This document shows, piece by piece, positions 50,391 through 51,318 of a stretch of DNA of 51,318 nucleotides. The stretch lies in assembly GCA_045633005.1 (NCBI GenBank), contig JAZQXT010000062.1:1-51318 (forward strand), given 5' to 3'. This stretch comes from CAG-390 sp045633005. Lineage in GTDB: Bacteria; Bacillota; Clostridia; Oscillospirales; CAG-272. Each line of letters opens with the position of its first letter. Positions within the stretch are counted from its first letter, which is position 1. Below the pieces are notes generated by a model. It was not told where the DNA came from. It saw only the letters and a program-made list of their open reading frames with translations, and ran no database searches. A program made the position numbers and the translations under genes.

Positions 50391-51161
50391 ATGGAAATTA
50401 ACGAAAAGAATATGCTCCACGATATCCATATCGACATTTCTATGTATAACGCCGCGGGACACCTTGTTCCAAGCGCGTATCAGCGAATGGTGATAAATAT
50501 GATCGAGGAGCATCTTGACGCTATCGAAATGGGCGAAAAGGCTTTTATGGAAAAGCACGGACTCTCGTGGATACTGCTTTATATGGCGCTTGAAATAAAG
50601 CGCCGTATAAGCCCAAGCATGAAGCTTACGGCTCGCACTTGGCATTCGCAAACTATACCGCCGTATTTCAGAAGAGATTTTGAGATACTTGACGAGAACG
50701 GCGAGCAGGTCTGCGTCGGAGCCACGCTGTCAGCGCTGTTTTTTACGGCAGACAGAAGGCTCTGTATGGACAGAGCGAAGATCGCTCTTGCCGATATTGG
50801 AAGCGGCGAATGCTTGCTTGATATCAACCGCAGATTTATATGCAAGCAGAGCTTTGAACTCGTTGAGGAGCGTAAGGTGCGCCCAAGTATGATCGACGGC
50901 GTGGGACACGTAAACAACACCCACTACGGCGAGTTCGTTTACGATGCAATGACGGACGAGGAGAGAGGGCGCTTGGATGCTCTTGAACGGCTTGACGTAT
51001 GGTTTACTTCCGAGCTTACCGAGGGCGCGCGCTTTTTGGTAGAACGCGCAACCACGGGTGAGAACGAGGTCGCTTATCGTGGAATTATTGCATCCGACGG
51101 AAAAACGTCCTTTGCGATGAAGTTGAAATTTGGAGGCTTTAAGAATGAACGAGAAAATTAA
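50391..51161 (+). CDS. Acyl-ACP thioesterase (FatA/FatB-like, double hot-dog)
   Basis: This 256-residue protein has two hot-dog halves: an N-terminal half with YQRMVINMIEEHLDAIEMG, LSWILLYMALEIKR, HSQTIPPYFRRDFEIL, and a C-terminal half with DGVGHVNNTHYGEFVYDAM near 171. This is the pattern of bacterial acyl-ACP thioesterases, which release fatty acids from acyl carrier protein. Chain-length preference cannot be inferred. It starts 8 bases after polC and overlaps the next gene by 17 bases. Confidence 0.88.
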   Translation: MEINEKNMLHDIHIDISMYNAAGHLVPSAYQRMVINMIEEHLDAIEMGEKAFMEKHGLSWILLYMALEIKRRISPSMKLTARTWHSQTIPPYFRRDFEILDENGEQVCVGATLSALFFTADRRLCMDRAKIALADIGSGECLLDINRRFICKQSFELVEERKVRPSMIDGVGHVNNTHYGEFVYDAMTDEERGRLDALERLDVWFTSELTEGARFLVERATTGENEVAYRGIIASDGKTSFAMKLKFGGFKNEREN

Positions 51162-51318
51162 AAATATCATTTCGGGTATGACCCTTCGCGAAAAGGTCGG
51201 TCAGATGTTTATCGCAAGATATCCTACCGACGGAAAATATAATAGGGAAGAGGCAGTTGAAAAATACCACCTCGGCGGCTTTACGTGGTATGCGGAGAAT
51301 TTCAAGGACGAAACGCCC
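51145..51318 (+). CDS. Glycoside hydrolase family 3 protein, 5' part
   Basis: Only the first 58 codons are in the window. IISGMTLREKVGQMFIARYP followed by YHLGGFTWYAENF is the N-terminus of GH3 enzymes of the beta-N-acetylhexosaminidase (NagZ) type. Substrate cannot be judged. ATG 51145 overlaps the thioesterase end and has TTGGAGG upstream. Confidence 0.8.
   Translation, partial: MNEKIKNIISGMTLREKVGQMFIARYPTDGKYNREEAVEKYHLGGFTWYAENFKDETP

Overview
The window looks like the chromosome of an uncultured, strictly anaerobic Firmicute of the class Clostridia, probably gut-associated. Three things point that way: the order rpsB-tsf-pyrH-frr-uppS-cdsA-dxr-rseP-ispG-polC, the Gram-positive PolC replicase with YlmC/YmxH-type, DUF951 and ECF-transporter genes, and a metabolism built on ferredoxin, NADH and iron-sulfur flavoproteins. 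Species cannot be named from sequence alone. Most of the window is dense coding sequence of mixed base composition. The first ~930 bases are clearly more AT-rich and repetitive.

Layout. 1-986: the 3' end of a tRNA-Thr, then an AT-rich cassette with foldback repeats, a four-helix-bundle (S23/IVP-like) protein and a small membrane protein, bounded by two near-identical hairpin repeats. 987-2634 (minus): thioredoxin, a ferredoxin-thioredoxin-reductase-like protein and an rRNA methyltransferase. 2794-4023: an M29 aminopeptidase. 4130-17092: a long operon under a sigma-A-type promoter overlapped by a near-perfect Rex operator. It encodes a phosphodiesterase, malate dehydrogenase, fumarase, HdrBCA, FlxDCBA-like subunits, soluble fumarate reductase FrdBA and an AspT/SucE-family transporter, and ends at a strong terminator. 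17123-19486: a polar amino acid ABC importer. 19484-19708: a small MITE-like element between convergent genes. 19706-25379 (minus): DUF951, YfhO, RuvA, RuvB and a membrane protein. 25492-37650: RuvC, an rRNA methyltransferase, EcfA1-EcfA2-EcfT, TruA, a DUF5711-like protein, CvpA, a ClpE-like unfoldase, a P-type-ATPase-like protein lacking its catalytic motifs, and a PRC-barrel protein. 37678-50382: the rpsB-to-polC block. 50391-end: an acyl-ACP thioesterase and the start of a GH3 glycosidase.

How the genes work together. The central operon encodes the reductive succinate branch (oxaloacetate to malate to fumarate to succinate) together with a complete HdrABC-FlxABCD electron-bifurcation module and a candidate succinate exporter. 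No membrane anchor for the fumarate reductase is encoded, and FrdB carries an extra cysteine at the site that is normally the quinone-side [3Fe-4S] cluster. The simplest reading is a soluble, quinone-independent fumarate reductase fed by, or working beside, an NADH-oxidising Hdr/Flx complex. If physically coupled, the drop from NADH to fumarate could drive ferredoxin reduction. The Rex box would switch the pathway on when NADH accumulates. This coupling is inferred from gene content and order and is not demonstrated.

Other points worth attention are the degenerate P-type ATPase, the foldback cassette at the left edge, the MITE-like element whose ends supply the stop codons of both flanking genes, and a structured rpsB leader with competing helices.
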